Numbered from the stretch's first letter, positions 32,100-41,441 are shown. The stretch: 64,000 nt of DNA from CAWFKW01 sp963816535 (GCA_963816535.1 CAWFKW010000003.1:1612001-1676000); one strand, 5' to 3'. The notes: generated by a model not told the origin, from the letters alone. Numbers and translations are program-made.

Positions 32100-32939
32100 A
32101 TGAGAAAAGTAATTTCAAAAGATTCGGTTTTATTGGACTTTCCGGCAGACTATGTTTACCGAACGCTGACCGATTTTGCTTCATATTCCCAGTGGTGGCC
32201 GCACGCAATAAAATTCCGCGTCGAACACCTTAATCCTGGAGTAACGGGCACAACATTAGATGTTCAGAACGGGCTTGTTAAGTGGAAATCGAAAATAAGC
32301 GCTTTTAAAACCAACCGGCTTCTTGCAATTGACTACATAGAGGGCGCCTGGGTGGGCAAAACCAACTGGCGTTTTGAAAACAAAGACGGGAAAACTGAGC
32401 TGACGCTGGATATAGACCTTGTTATAAACCGCGCATGGCTGAAATTTGTTTCTTACTTCCTTAACTTTTCACACATCCACTCGAGACAAATAAAGCATGT
32501 GTTCGGCAATCTTGAAAGATATCTTAAAGAAAGCGAGGGCATTTATCTTCACGCTATCAGGCTTTCTCATCTGGATCATATCGTGCTGACCGTAAGCGAC
32601 ATTGAGAGAACATGCGCGTTTTACAGAGATACTCTGGGAATGGAAGTTATAACATCAGCCGAAGGGCGGAAATCTCTCAAGTTTGGGGACCAGAGAATAA
32701 ATCTGCACCTCCCGGGCGACGCAAACAATCCCAAAGCAGCTAATCCAACGGCAGGCTCAGCGGATATTTGTTTGATTTCTCTGACGGACCTGAATTTAGT
32801 AGCGTCTGAATTTAAATCAAAAGGAATAGAAATAACCGAAGGGCCGGTTGAAAAACCGGGGGCGCACGGAAAATTATTATCGCTATACATTAACGATCCT
32901 GACGGAAACCTGATAGAGATCTCGAATTACATAAAGTGA
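32100..32939 (+). CDS. Fusion of a SRPBCC (START-like) domain and a VOC (glyoxalase-like) domain
   Basis: 279 residues. Residues 1-145 are a polyketide-cyclase/SRPBCC domain (DFPADYVYRTLTDFASYSQWW, then WRFENKDGKTELTLDIDL and a long C-terminal helix ending FGNLERYLKES). Residues about 152-279 are a VOC-fold domain: LSHLDHIVLTVSDIERTCAFY with metal-ligand type His, LGMEV, and the closing IYNDPDGNLIEISNY-type segment (here LYINDPDGNLIEISNY). VOC domains act as lyases, dioxygenases or resistance proteins; the ligand-binding START-like domain may present the substrate. No pathway partner is adjacent. Confidence 0.83.
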   Translation: MRKVISKDSVLLDFPADYVYRTLTDFASYSQWWPHAIKFRVEHLNPGVTGTTLDVQNGLVKWKSKISAFKTNRLLAIDYIEGAWVGKTNWRFENKDGKTELTLDIDLVINRAWLKFVSYFLNFSHIHSRQIKHVFGNLERYLKESEGIYLHAIRLSHLDHIVLTVSDIERTCAFYRDTLGMEVITSAEGRKSLKFGDQRINLHLPGDANNPKAANPTAGSADICLISLTDLNLVASEFKSKGIEITEGPVEKPGAHGKLLSLYINDPDGNLIEISNYIK

Positions 32940-33021
32940 AAAGCGAAAAGGCAAAAGCAAAACAGCAAAGCAAAAGAACAACAGCTAAAATCAAACAATT
33001 AGACTTACACGTCAGAAATTA

Positions 33022-33879
33022 TCACTTCAAATAATCGTTAGGGGCTAAGATATCGGCAAGCTCGGCAGGAGTGAAGTTAAGCTCAATTGGCCCGGCCGCA
33101 TAGGGCGCTATTTCATACTCATTATATAAAAATTCAAGGCCCATTTCATTTGTAAGCGAATCCCGTGTAATCGCAAAATTGTAATTGAATTTAATAACAT
33201 TATCAAAGAGCCCGCCCTTTTCCGCAAGGTTATCGCCCGGTTTCAGGTCGTTCATTTCTCTGAATTTCTTATCGATAAGCGCGTTTAGTTTCGGTTCAAA
33301 ACCGGGTTTGAAAATATTGGCAAGCGAGATTGTGTCGCTTGTTTCTTTATCAAAGTTAAAGAACGCGGTTAAACCTGTTGGATGCGCCCCGCCAAGGAAC
33401 GAATAGAAATCGCATGATATACAGAAAAGTTTATCGGTTTCAGTATAAGGCGCTATGTTTTCATCCACGGCCCAGTCCTGCCTGAACTGCGGCATTTGTT
33501 TGCCGGCCGCTTCGTAATCGCGCAGAAAGAAGTCCATCATTTCTTCCGGGGTTTTGTAATGTTCGTCGGGCATATCGTAAGCTAATAACAATTCCTTTTG
33601 AATCACCGAATTAATTTTATCCTTCCCCTTGCCTTCTACAGCTTCAATGTATTTAAGCCTTATATAAGAACAGCTGTCGGTTTCGGGAACGCAGTTTTTG
33701 TAACTTTTGACAAGTTCTTTATTCGTGAACGCAAGCTGTCCTTTGGTTTTCGGAGCCTGCTCTGTCTTTTTGCCGGAAGTGGAATCAGTCTTTTGAGTTA
33801 CCTCAGTTTTCTTTGAGCCGCAGGAGATAAGCAAACCGGCGCATAACATAATTATTATAACAGGAGATATTTTCTTCAT
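33022..33879 (-). CDS. DUF3298/RsiV-like lipoprotein
   Basis: 285 residues. Lipobox LLISC (Cys20), then a Lys/Thr/Ser-rich linker (21-48). The body matches the PdaC/DUF4163 plus DUF3298 arrangement: YIRLKYIEAVEGKG, FCISCDFYSFLGGAHPTGLTAFFNFD and the C-terminal GLEFLYNEYEIAPYAAGPIEL, which is typical of RsiV and related lysozyme-sensing or peptidoglycan-deacetylase accessory domains. Function here unknown; no sigma factor is adjacent. Convergent with the SRPBCC-VOC gene. Confidence 0.78.
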   Translation of the reverse strand: MKKISPVIIIMLCAGLLISCGSKKTEVTQKTDSTSGKKTEQAPKTKGQLAFTNKELVKSYKNCVPETDSCSYIRLKYIEAVEGKGKDKINSVIQKELLLAYDMPDEHYKTPEEMMDFFLRDYEAAGKQMPQFRQDWAVDENIAPYTETDKLFCISCDFYSFLGGAHPTGLTAFFNFDKETSDTISLANIFKPGFEPKLNALIDKKFREMNDLKPGDNLAEKGGLFDNVIKFNYNFAITRDSLTNEMGLEFLYNEYEIAPYAAGPIELNFTPAELADILAPNDYLK

Positions 33880-33992
33880 GACCCTTTCTTAAACGTTAGG
33901 GAGCAAAGATAACTAAATGGAATGAAAATTATTATGTTTAATGGAGTTTATATAAAACAAGATTAAACAAACTTAGATAGAAAAAAACCAAG

Positions 33993-34012
33993 ATTCCCGC
34001 CTTCGCGGGAAT
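33993..34012. repeat. Palindrome ATTCCCGC / GCGGGAAT
   Basis: 8-bp arms at 33993-34000 and 34005-34012, loop CTTC, embedded in CCAAG...GACAG. It is the intact relative of the interrupted element at 20074-20124, and lies between the minus-strand genes comF and the DUF3298 lipoprotein. Confidence 0.75.
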
Positions 34013-34021
34013 GACAGAATT

Positions 34022-34711
34022 TCAATCAAGCACAGCATACGCTATGGAGCATACGAGTATCTTCCCGCAGCCGGAAGCTTTCAGTACGCGGGCGCACTCT
34101 AAAATGGTTGAGCCTGTAGTTATTACGTCGTCGGAGAGGATAATATTTTTCCCGGCAACAACATCTTTGAATTTTTGATTGAGTTTAAATGCGCCGCGGA
34201 CATTTTCACGCCTTTGCAGCTTATGAAGCTGCGTTTGGGTTTTTGTGAAGCGCGTGCGAACGAGGCAATTTCCAATAACTCTTATGCCAAGTTCTTCGCC
34301 TATTCCCTTACTGATAAAAAGGCTCTGATTGTAGGTCCTTTCGCGTTCTTTTCCGTAGTGGAGGGGAACAGGAACCGCAAAATCATATTTCACATCGCCT
34401 GAATTCATAATTCTTCCGCCAATCTCTTTGCCGACCATACGACCAACGGATTTCATCTTTTCATACTTGAACGCGTGCAGCAGGGTTTGGATTGGGGTTC
34501 CTTCATGGAATTGATATAAGCTGAACGAATCATCGATTGAGCCGCTGGTAATTTCTTCATCTTTCCAGGGATGCGCTTCCTCAAATTTTACCAGATGCCG
34601 GCGGCATTCGGCGCAAATAAAGCGGCAGCCGGAATCCATAATGGTACCGCAGCAAATGCATGTATCGGGAAGAACAAAACCAAGAAAGCCGCTAAAGAAC
34701 TGTTTCAGCAT
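34022..34711 (-). CDS. ComF family protein
   Basis: 229 residues. The N-terminal zinc-finger-like set CICCG and CRFICAEC precedes a type I phosphoribosyltransferase-like domain: IQTLLHAFKYEKM, the VPVPLH segment, TKTQTQLHKLQRRENVRGAF and the PRPP-loop motif IILSDDVITTGSTILECA. The pattern is diagnostic of ComF/GntX, linked to DNA uptake and gluconate use in different bacteria. It is divergent from rnhB with 52 bp between. Confidence 0.92.
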   Translation of the reverse strand: MLKQFFSGFLGFVLPDTCICCGTIMDSGCRFICAECRRHLVKFEEAHPWKDEEITSGSIDDSFSLYQFHEGTPIQTLLHAFKYEKMKSVGRMVGKEIGGRIMNSGDVKYDFAVPVPLHYGKERERTYNQSLFISKGIGEELGIRVIGNCLVRTRFTKTQTQLHKLQRRENVRGAFKLNQKFKDVVAGKNIILSDDVITTGSTILECARVLKASGCGKILVCSIAYAVLD

Positions 34712-34763
34712 CGGTAAATGACGGGAATTTGAATTTTATATTCAAAGTTAATTTGATAACTTC

Positions 34764-35420
34764 ATGGCTTCAATGCAGAAAAGGGGCTTAAAAAAGAGGA
34801 CAAAAAAGCTTATTGATTTCGATAGCGGACTAAGGGCCTCAATTGAAGGCTCCGGAATGCTCTGCGGAGTTGATGAAGCGGGCCGCGGGCCGCTGGCTGG
34901 ACCTGTAGTCGCAGCCGCCGTAATTTTCGGCGATGACGCTTATATTGAAGGAATTTTTGATTCAAAACAGCTTACACGAGCTCAACGGGAAGCTCTTTAT
35001 GAAGAAATAACGGAAACGGCTCTTGCGCAAGCCATCGGAATTGTGGATAATCTGGAGATCGATTCATTTAATATACTGAAAGCGACTACGATAGCGATGA
35101 ACAGGGCTTTATCGAAGCTGAAAATTCAGCCCGACCTTATCATAGTGGATGGGAATTTTTATAAGAGCGACAACTGCGAAGTTAAGAACTTCATTAAAGG
35201 CGACGAAAAGAGTTTTTCTATCGCTGCGGCTTCTATATTAGCGAAAGTAACGCGGGACAGGCTTATGGCGGAATTCGAGAAAGATTATCCGCATTTTTCT
35301 TTTTCGGCGCACAAAGGCTACGGCACAAAAAAGCATATTGACGAGATACTTGAGCATGGTTATACGGCGATACACCGTAAATCTTTTAAAGTGAAATGCC
35401 TGCAGGGTGAATTATTTTGA
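34764..35420 (+). CDS. rnhB: Ribonuclease HII
   Basis: Cleaves RNA in RNA-DNA hybrids and removes misincorporated ribonucleotides. Catalytic Asp and Glu are in LCGVDEAGRGPLAGPVVAA, a third acidic residue in IIVDGNF, and the fourth in AKVTRDRLM. It ends HRKSF as is usual. The length of 218 residues includes a basic N-terminal extension (KRGLKKRTKK). The stop overlaps the yraN start (TTGA, 35417-35420); rnhB-yraN is a common pair. Confidence 0.95.
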   Translation: MASMQKRGLKKRTKKLIDFDSGLRASIEGSGMLCGVDEAGRGPLAGPVVAAAVIFGDDAYIEGIFDSKQLTRAQREALYEEITETALAQAIGIVDNLEIDSFNILKATTIAMNRALSKLKIQPDLIIVDGNFYKSDNCEVKNFIKGDEKSFSIAAASILAKVTRDRLMAEFEKDYPHFSFSAHKGYGTKKHIDEILEHGYTAIHRKSFKVKCLQGELF

Positions 35421-35782
35421 AAGATGCGCTCCAAAAGCTGGGTAAACACGGCGAGGCGATTGCAAAAGAATATCTTGTGAAAAAAGGATACGAAATTGTT
35501 AAAGAAAATTTCCGCTTCCAGCGCGCAGAAACAGATATTATAGTTAAAGATGAGGCAAAGAAACTTCTGGTTTTTGTTGAGGTAAAGACCAGGCGGAACA
35601 AAAAATTCGGCGAACCCGAGGAAGCTGTGACAGAACAAAAAATGCAGCAGCTTGTTAAATCAGCCGAAGGATTTTTGATGAAGACGGAAGGATATGAAGA
35701 TTACGACAGGAGATTTGATATAGTAGCTATAATAAGCGACGGGAAGAAAGATATTATCAATCATATTGAAAATGCAATCTAA
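35417..35782 (+). CDS. yraN: YraN family endonuclease-like protein (UPF0102)
   Basis: 121 residues of the UPF0102 family, a PD-(D/E)XK nuclease-like fold: KHGEAIAKEYLVKKGYEIV, then ETDIIVKDEAKKLLVFVEVKTRR with the E-D-ExK catalytic pattern. Role unknown, perhaps in recombination. Start is TTG at 35417, overlapping the rnhB stop by 4 bp; no ATG is near. Confidence 0.92.
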   Translation: MKDALQKLGKHGEAIAKEYLVKKGYEIVKENFRFQRAETDIIVKDEAKKLLVFVEVKTRRNKKFGEPEEAVTEQKMQQLVKSAEGFLMKTEGYEDYDRRFDIVAIISDGKKDIINHIENAI

Positions 35783-35859
35783 CGTACACGAATTGCCACG
35801 AATAACACACGAATTGCACAAATCAAAACTTGTTGTGAAGGAAATTCAATAGATTATCA

Positions 35860-36579
35860 ATGCTTGAGAAGATCAACTTAAAGAATGTTCTTGTTATAGA
35901 TATAGAGACGGTTCCGGAATACCCGTCATATTCCGATCTGCCCGAGGACTGGAAGCATTTGTGGGACAAGAAGATCCAGCGCGATATCAAAGAGGGCGTG
36001 ACAGCCGCAGACCTGTACAACCGCGCCGGCATATATGCCGAATTCGGGAAAATAATCTGTATTTGCGCGGGTTATTTTTACGATAACGGAGCCGGGCTCA
36101 GCTTTAAAGTAAAAGCATTTTACGGGCACGAAGAAAGAGAGTTGTTGCAGGAATTCAACGAAGCTCTGAACGCTAACTTCAGCGGAGAGCAAAACCTTCT
36201 TTGCGGGCACAATGCCAAGGAATTTGATTTTCCGTATATCGCCAGAAGATGCGTGGTTAACGCCCTGCCAATTCCGCCGCTGCTTGATAATACGGGCAAG
36301 AAACCATGGGAGGTTCAGCATCTTGATACAATGGATATGTGGAAGTTCGGCGATTATAAAAGCTTTACCTCGCTTAACCTGCTGGCGGCGCTATTCGGGA
36401 TAGCTTCGCCGAAAGACGATATTGACGGCAGCCAGGTTTGGAACGTTTACTGGAACGAGAAGGATATTGAACGCATAAAAGCATACTGCATGAAAGATGT
36501 GCTGACGGTTGCGCAGATACTGCTGAGGTTCAAGGGCATGAAGCCGCTGGATGCGGATAAAATAAGTTTTATAAACTAA
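35860..36579 (+). CDS. PolB-type 3'-5' exonuclease domain protein
   Basis: 239 residues, stand-alone DEDD exonuclease of the DnaQ-like superfamily, closest in appearance to the predicted 3'-5' exonuclease family related to PolB. Motif I is VLVIDIETVP, motif II LLCGHNAKEFDFPYIARR, motif III AYCMKDVLTVAQI (DEDDy type expects a Tyr four residues before the last Asp; the YCMKD arrangement satisfies it). Suggests DNA or RNA proofreading or repair. It starts 77 bp after yraN and ends 19 bp before aconitase. Confidence 0.85.
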   Translation: MLEKINLKNVLVIDIETVPEYPSYSDLPEDWKHLWDKKIQRDIKEGVTAADLYNRAGIYAEFGKIICICAGYFYDNGAGLSFKVKAFYGHEERELLQEFNEALNANFSGEQNLLCGHNAKEFDFPYIARRCVVNALPIPPLLDNTGKKPWEVQHLDTMDMWKFGDYKSFTSLNLLAALFGIASPKDDIDGSQVWNVYWNEKDIERIKAYCMKDVLTVAQILLRFKGMKPLDADKISFIN

Positions 36580-36598
36580 TATAATCAAGGATTACAAA

Positions 36599-38842
36599 AT
36601 GTTTGACTTAGATATAATTAAAAAGGTTTATGCGGGCTATAAGCTGAAGGCTGATGATGCGAAGAAAATCCTGAACCGGCCAATGACCTATGCCGAGAAG
36701 ATCCTTTACTCACATCTGTATGAAAAGGCGGCAAGAACGTTCAAGGGCGGAAAAGATTTTGTGAATTTTGCGCCGGATAGAGTTGCCATGCAGGATGCCA
36801 CCGCACAGATGGCGCTTCTGCAGTTTATGTCGGCGGGGATTTCCAAAGTCGCGGTTCCCTCAACGGTTCACTGCGACCATTTGATACAGGCCGAAATCGG
36901 CTCTCAAAAAGATCTGTCAAAAGCGCTGAGCGATAACAAAGAAGTTTATGATTTCCTGGCGAGCGTATCAAACAAATACGGCATCGGGTTCTGGAAACCG
37001 GGAGCGGGGATAATCCACCAGGTGGTACTTGAAAATTATGCGTTTCCGGGCGGAATGATGATAGGAACCGATTCACATACGCCCAATGCGGGCGGGCTAG
37101 GGATGGTTGCCATTGGCGTTGGCGGAGCAGATGCGGTTGACGTAATGGCAGGAATGCCGTGGGAGCTGAAGTTTCCAAAGCTTATCGGGGTTCATTTGAC
37201 CGGCAAATTAAACGGATGGTCGTCTCCCAAAGACGTAATTTTGAAAGTCGCGGGAATCCTCACCGTTAAAGGCGGCACGGGCGCGATAGTTGAATATTAC
37301 GGCGATGGCGCAAAGACAATTTCATGTACCGGCAAAGGGACTATCTGCAACATGGGGGCTGAAATAGGCGCTACCACATCGCTGTTTGCCTATGACGAGC
37401 GGATGTTCACATATCTGAAGGCAACGGACAGGGAGGAAGTCGGCAGGCTCGCAAATGAACTGGGCGACTATCTGAAACCGGATGCGGGCAGCGAAAAATA
37501 TTATGACCAGATAATCGAGATCAATTTAAGCGAGCTGGAACCGCACGTGAACGGGCCATTTACTCCAGACCTTGCGTGGCCGATCTCAAAATTCAAACAG
37601 GCGGTTCTGGATAATGGGTATCCCGAGGAACTAAAAGTCGCGCTGATAGGAAGCTGTACAAATTCCTCTTACGAGGATATTGAGCGCGCGGCGTCTATTG
37701 CGCAGCAGGCGCTTGATAAGGGCCTAAAGGTCAAATCGGAATTTACAATTACCCCGGGCTCAGAGCAAATTCGCGCGACAATTGAGCGCGACGGGCAGCT
37801 TGAAGTGTTTGAAAAGGTTGGCGGACTTGTGCTTGCCAACGCCTGCGGGCCGTGCATCGGGCAATGGAACAGGCATGACGTTAAACAGGGCGAGCAGAAT
37901 TCAATAATAACCTCATATAACAGGAATTTTTCAAAACGAAACGACGGTAACACAGCGACCAATGCATTTGTTGCATCGCCGGAAATTGTAACTGCGTTTG
38001 CTTTCGCAGGAAAGCTCACGTTCAACCCATTGACCGATTCGCTGACAAACGAAAAAGGCGAGAAGGTAAAGCTTGATGAGCCTAATGGGACGGAGCTCCC
38101 GTCCAAAGGTTTTGATAAAGGAGAGGCGGGTTATGTTGAGCCTGCGGCGGATGGAAGCGCTGTTCAGGTTTATATTGACGAAAACAGCAAGCGGCTGCAG
38201 CGGCTGTTCCCGTTTGTGCATCCTGATTTTCAAAAGGATTTTAAGGACATGTATGTGCTTTTGAAAGCGAAGGGTAAATGCACAACCGACCATATTTCGA
38301 TGGCGGGACCTTGGCTGCGCTTCCGCGGGCACCTGGATAACATATCAAATAATATGTTCATAGGCGCGATAAATTATTTTAACGATAAAGCTAATGCCGT
38401 TAAGAATCAGGTAACGGGGAATTATGACGAGGTTCCAAAAGTTGCGCGCGACTATAAAGCAAAAGGGATTCCGTGGGTTGTTGTTGGCGAAGAGAATTAC
38501 GGCGAGGGATCATCGCGCGAGCACGCGGCAATGGAGCCGCGGTTTTTAGGAGGCAAAGCGATCATCGTAAAATCATTTGCGAGGATTCACGAAACGAACC
38601 TGAAGAAACAGGGTATGCTGCCGCTTACTTTTGCAAATGCAGCCGACTATGACAAAATAAAAGAAGACGACAGGATCGACCTTGACGTAAAAAACATTGC
38701 GCCGGAAAATCAAGTTAAGATGACTTTGAAACATTCCGATGGCACAAGTGATGAAGTAATGCTTAATCACACGATGAACAAGCAGCAGATTGACTGGTTT
38801 AAAGTAGGCAGCGCTCTGAATTTAATGGCAAAAGGGAAATAA
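36599..38842 (+). CDS. acn: Aconitate hydratase, mitochondrial type
   Basis: 747 residues; isomerises citrate to isocitrate in the TCA cycle. The 4Fe-4S ligands are Cys353 (IGSCTNSSYEDI), Cys416 and Cys419 (ACGPCIGQW). Substrate-binding signatures are MIGTDSHTPNAGGLGMVAIGVGGADAV and the C-terminal GEENYGEGSSREHAAMEPR. The length and the sequence start FDLDIIKKVYAGY follow the mitochondrial ACO2 group, not AcnA or AcnB. The stop overlaps the next start by one base (TAATG). Confidence 0.95.
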   Translation: MFDLDIIKKVYAGYKLKADDAKKILNRPMTYAEKILYSHLYEKAARTFKGGKDFVNFAPDRVAMQDATAQMALLQFMSAGISKVAVPSTVHCDHLIQAEIGSQKDLSKALSDNKEVYDFLASVSNKYGIGFWKPGAGIIHQVVLENYAFPGGMMIGTDSHTPNAGGLGMVAIGVGGADAVDVMAGMPWELKFPKLIGVHLTGKLNGWSSPKDVILKVAGILTVKGGTGAIVEYYGDGAKTISCTGKGTICNMGAEIGATTSLFAYDERMFTYLKATDREEVGRLANELGDYLKPDAGSEKYYDQIIEINLSELEPHVNGPFTPDLAWPISKFKQAVLDNGYPEELKVALIGSCTNSSYEDIERAASIAQQALDKGLKVKSEFTITPGSEQIRATIERDGQLEVFEKVGGLVLANACGPCIGQWNRHDVKQGEQNSIITSYNRNFSKRNDGNTATNAFVASPEIVTAFAFAGKLTFNPLTDSLTNEKGEKVKLDEPNGTELPSKGFDKGEAGYVEPAADGSAVQVYIDENSKRLQRLFPFVHPDFQKDFKDMYVLLKAKGKCTTDHISMAGPWLRFRGHLDNISNNMFIGAINYFNDKANAVKNQVTGNYDEVPKVARDYKAKGIPWVVVGEENYGEGSSREHAAMEPRFLGGKAIIVKSFARIHETNLKKQGMLPLTFANAADYDKIKEDDRIDLDVKNIAPENQVKMTLKHSDGTSDEVMLNHTMNKQQIDWFKVGSALNLMAKGK

Positions 38843-39246
38843 TGAGTTCAAAAAAAATCTGGATAGCGTTTGCTGTAATAATATTACTGTTCGCAGCATG
38901 GAAGATATTTTTAAAAGACAGCGTTCCCACTGAAGCAAGCCTCTCGCCGGATGAATTTGAATCGAAGCTGAAAGAGCCCGGAATTGTGCTGCTAGACGTG
39001 CGCTCTGCTTTTGAGTTTCGCGGCGAGAAGATAAAAGGCGCAGAGAATATCAGCTATACGGGAGGCGACTTTAAACAAAGCGTTGATAAAATGGACAGGA
39101 ATGCAACGTACCTGATATACTGCCTGAGCGGCTCTAGAAGCGCCGGCGCGGTTAATACAATGAAGGGGATGGGTTTTACTAAAGTATATGCTCTTAAAGG
39201 CGGAATAGAGAACTGGAAATCGGCTGGGAAACCGCTGGTAAGATAG
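38842..39246 (+). CDS. Membrane-anchored rhodanese-like protein A
   Basis: 134 residues. N-terminal TM helix (KKIWIAFAVIILLFAAWKIF), then a rhodanese domain of about 100 residues: LSPDEFESKL, VLLDVRSAFEFRGEKIKGAENI and the active-site loop with Cys in YCLSGSRSAGAVNTM, ending GGIENWKSAGKP. Predicted to face the periplasm and carry sulfur or act as a thiol relay. Its start overlaps the aconitase stop, so it is probably translated from the same message. Confidence 0.85.
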   Translation: MSSKKIWIAFAVIILLFAAWKIFLKDSVPTEASLSPDEFESKLKEPGIVLLDVRSAFEFRGEKIKGAENISYTGGDFKQSVDKMDRNATYLIYCLSGSRSAGAVNTMKGMGFTKVYALKGGIENWKSAGKPLVR

Positions 39247-39284
39247 TTTGACTCGGGCTCTGAATTTAACAGAAAAGAATAAAA

Positions 39285-39687
39285 GTGGACACGAATACAA
39301 CAATTATTATCATCGTAGTAGTTTTAGGATTATTTGCAGTACGGGAAATAATTTTTGGCGCCAGGGTACCTGAAGGGGCGGAGCTTACGCCGGATGAATT
39401 TGAAACGAAGTTCAAAGAACGTGGTTCAATTCTTCTTGATGTTCGCACGGCCCCGGAGTTCAGCTCCGGCAAAATTAAAGGCGCAAAGAATATCAGTTAT
39501 CCCGCCGCCGGCTTCTCAGAAAACATAGGGAAGATGAACAGGAACGGTACATACTTGGTTTATTGTCAAAGCGGCTCAAGGAGCGGGCGCGCTGAAACGG
39601 ATGAAGGCGATGGGCTTTGATAACGTATACCATCTGAGGCGAGGAATCCACAACTGGACGTCGTCCGGTAAACCAATATCCCGATAG
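39285..39687 (+). pseudogene. Membrane-anchored rhodanese-like protein B, frameshifted
   Basis: Tandem paralogue of the preceding gene. GTG start at 39285, TM helix (IIIIVVVLGLFAV), LTPDEFETKF, ILLDVRTAPEFSSGKIKGAKNI and an intact active-site Cys in YCQSGSRSG. At about 39583-39592 the frame changes: the original frame stops at 39618-39620, while the next frame continues ALKRMKAMGFDNVYHL, RRGIHNWTSSGKPISR to a TAG at 39685-39687. A one-base indel in the run GGGCGCGC explains it. The active-site loop is made but the last third of the fold is lost, so the product is probably inactive unless this is a sequencing error. Confidence 0.8.
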
Positions 39688-39737
39688 AATCCCCGGGCGG
39701 GCGGTGAGTTCAATCATCAAAACCAAAGGACATTTAA

Positions 39738-40550
39738 ATGAACGTATTTCCGCAACAGGAAGAATCTTCATTCATTAAAACTCGGAGGCAGTTTCAGGCA
39801 ATAGCTCAGATCATAGGCAGGATCCGGGAAGAGCTTGTCAAACCTATAGCGAAAAACGATAACCTGTGGCTTGCTGTCACAGAAGGCGGTTTTTCAATGC
39901 CCCCGGTTGAAAGGTATAATGAGCTTGAAATCGGCTGCAACCTGCAGAAGCTGATAGTTGAGATCGGAAATAACAGGAACCGATACGATTCGATAGCGCT
40001 GAACGGAAAATCGCGAAAGGAATTATGCGACGACCTGGTAATATTGCTGAATAAATATGAGATCAGCGAGGCGGTTGACCTGAGCGAATTTCATTCTGAT
40101 AAAGTATTTGATATTGCGGCGCCCGACACGAAGGTTTTTTATGTACAGCTGGTGAATTTCAATTCGGCTTTAATGGATTTTCATAAAAGAATAACCGATG
40201 GGGTAAAGACCCAAATATGTTTATGGCCGCATCACTTTGATAACGCGTTCAAATGGTTCAGCGGAAAGAAATTTGACGAGGGCGACGAACAAATGGGAAT
40301 CGGCGTATCCAATGGGGACGACTTTTATGAACTGCCGTATATTTATATGACGCTTTGGCCCGCTCTCAGAAAAACCAATACGCTTGAAATTCCTGAAGGG
40401 GCCTTGCTGCATGATTCTGACTGGACGGGAATGATATTACCATATGATTCGATAACGGAAAAGAAAACGGCGAATGAACAGAGGAATTTGGCAGATAATT
40501 TTTTTGATATATCGTTTGCATCGATAAAGAGAGGGTTTTCGAAGAGATAG
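39738..40550 (+). CDS. DUF5996 family protein
   Basis: 270 residues, no signal or TM. The middle (VERYNELEIGCNLQKLIVEI) and the later ICLWPHHFDNAFKWFSG, QMGIGVSNGDDFYELPYIYMTLWP are the conserved parts of the DUF5996 family, whose function is unknown. The conserved H-H-F-D within WPHHFD hints at a metal site. It follows the broken rhodanese by 50 bp; the following 108 bp are A/C-rich low complexity (repeated AAAACA). Confidence 0.75.
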   Translation: MNVFPQQEESSFIKTRRQFQAIAQIIGRIREELVKPIAKNDNLWLAVTEGGFSMPPVERYNELEIGCNLQKLIVEIGNNRNRYDSIALNGKSRKELCDDLVILLNKYEISEAVDLSEFHSDKVFDIAAPDTKVFYVQLVNFNSALMDFHKRITDGVKTQICLWPHHFDNAFKWFSGKKFDEGDEQMGIGVSNGDDFYELPYIYMTLWPALRKTNTLEIPEGALLHDSDWTGMILPYDSITEKKTANEQRNLADNFFDISFASIKRGFSKR

Positions 40551-40658
40551 GCAGAATGCAGAGGGCCGACAGAACAGCAAAACAAAACAAAACAAACAAA
40601 TAAAACAAAACAACTGAAGCAAATAATTAAACGAGTAATTTGCTGACAGAAAAGAAAT

Positions 40659-41438
40659 ATGCCGAAGAAGGATTTTAAAATAATCAGCTGGAACGTTAAC
40701 GGCATAAGAGCCATCTGGAAAAAAGATTTTCCGAAATGGTTTACGGAAACATCGCCTGATATACTTTGCTTGCAGGAAACGAAGGCCCAGCCGGACCAGC
40801 TTGATGAGGCAGTGAAAAATTTTAACGGGTACACGTCGGATATTTTCTCGGCCGAGAAGAAAGGCTATTCGGGAGTTGCAACATATTCAAAGATTCAGCC
40901 GACTGGCTCAAAGAAAGGATTCGGGAACCCGTACTTCGATTCGGAGGGCAGGGTCATTGAGTCGGAGTTTAAGGATTTTGTTTTATACAATGTATATTTT
41001 CCGAACGGCGGCAGGGGACCCGAGCGCGTGAAATATAAACTGGATTTTTATGATGCTTTGTTTTTTAATGTTGAGAAGAAAAGGAAGAGGCAGAAAAACA
41101 TTATTATTTGCGGCGATTATAACACTGCGCACAAAGAAATAGACCTTGCCAGGCCCAGCGAGAATGAATCGAATTCAGGGTTTCTGCCGGAGGAAAGGGC
41201 GTGGATAGATACTATAATAAACTTAGGATATACAGATATTTTCCGGGAATACAACTCCGAACCCGCGCAATATACGTATTGGGATGAGTTTACCCGTGCC
41301 CGAAAAAGAAACGCAGGCTGGCGAATTGATTATTTTTTTGTTTCAAAGGAAATGAGGAAACTGGTAACGGATGCGAGTATCCACATGGAAATCACGGGCA
41401 GCGACCACTGTCCAATAGAGGTAGATTTGAAGATTTAG
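40659..41438 (+). CDS. xthA: Exodeoxyribonuclease III
   Basis: AP endonuclease/3' exonuclease of base excision repair, with EEP-fold motifs KIISWNVNGIRA, LQETKAQ, NVYFPNGG, the catalytic CGDYNTAHKEIDL, RIDYFFVSKE and the ending GSDHCPIEV. The length of 259 residues and the GFLPEERAWID segment identify the ExoA/XthA type. It is the last plus-strand gene before the minus-strand glycan cluster; a palindromic element follows at once. Confidence 0.95.
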   Translation: MPKKDFKIISWNVNGIRAIWKKDFPKWFTETSPDILCLQETKAQPDQLDEAVKNFNGYTSDIFSAEKKGYSGVATYSKIQPTGSKKGFGNPYFDSEGRVIESEFKDFVLYNVYFPNGGRGPERVKYKLDFYDALFFNVEKKRKRQKNIIICGDYNTAHKEIDLARPSENESNSGFLPEERAWIDTIINLGYTDIFREYNSEPAQYTYWDEFTRARKRNAGWRIDYFFVSKEMRKLVTDASIHMEITGSDHCPIEVDLKI

Positions 41439-41441
41439 TTT

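Noticed and set aside
31326..32939. A three-gene operon with a common ligand (effector-binding protein, PII-like protein, SRPBCC-VOC)
   Set aside because: Spacing is compatible but there is no shared domain partner or known pathway; kept only as a speculation inside the findings.
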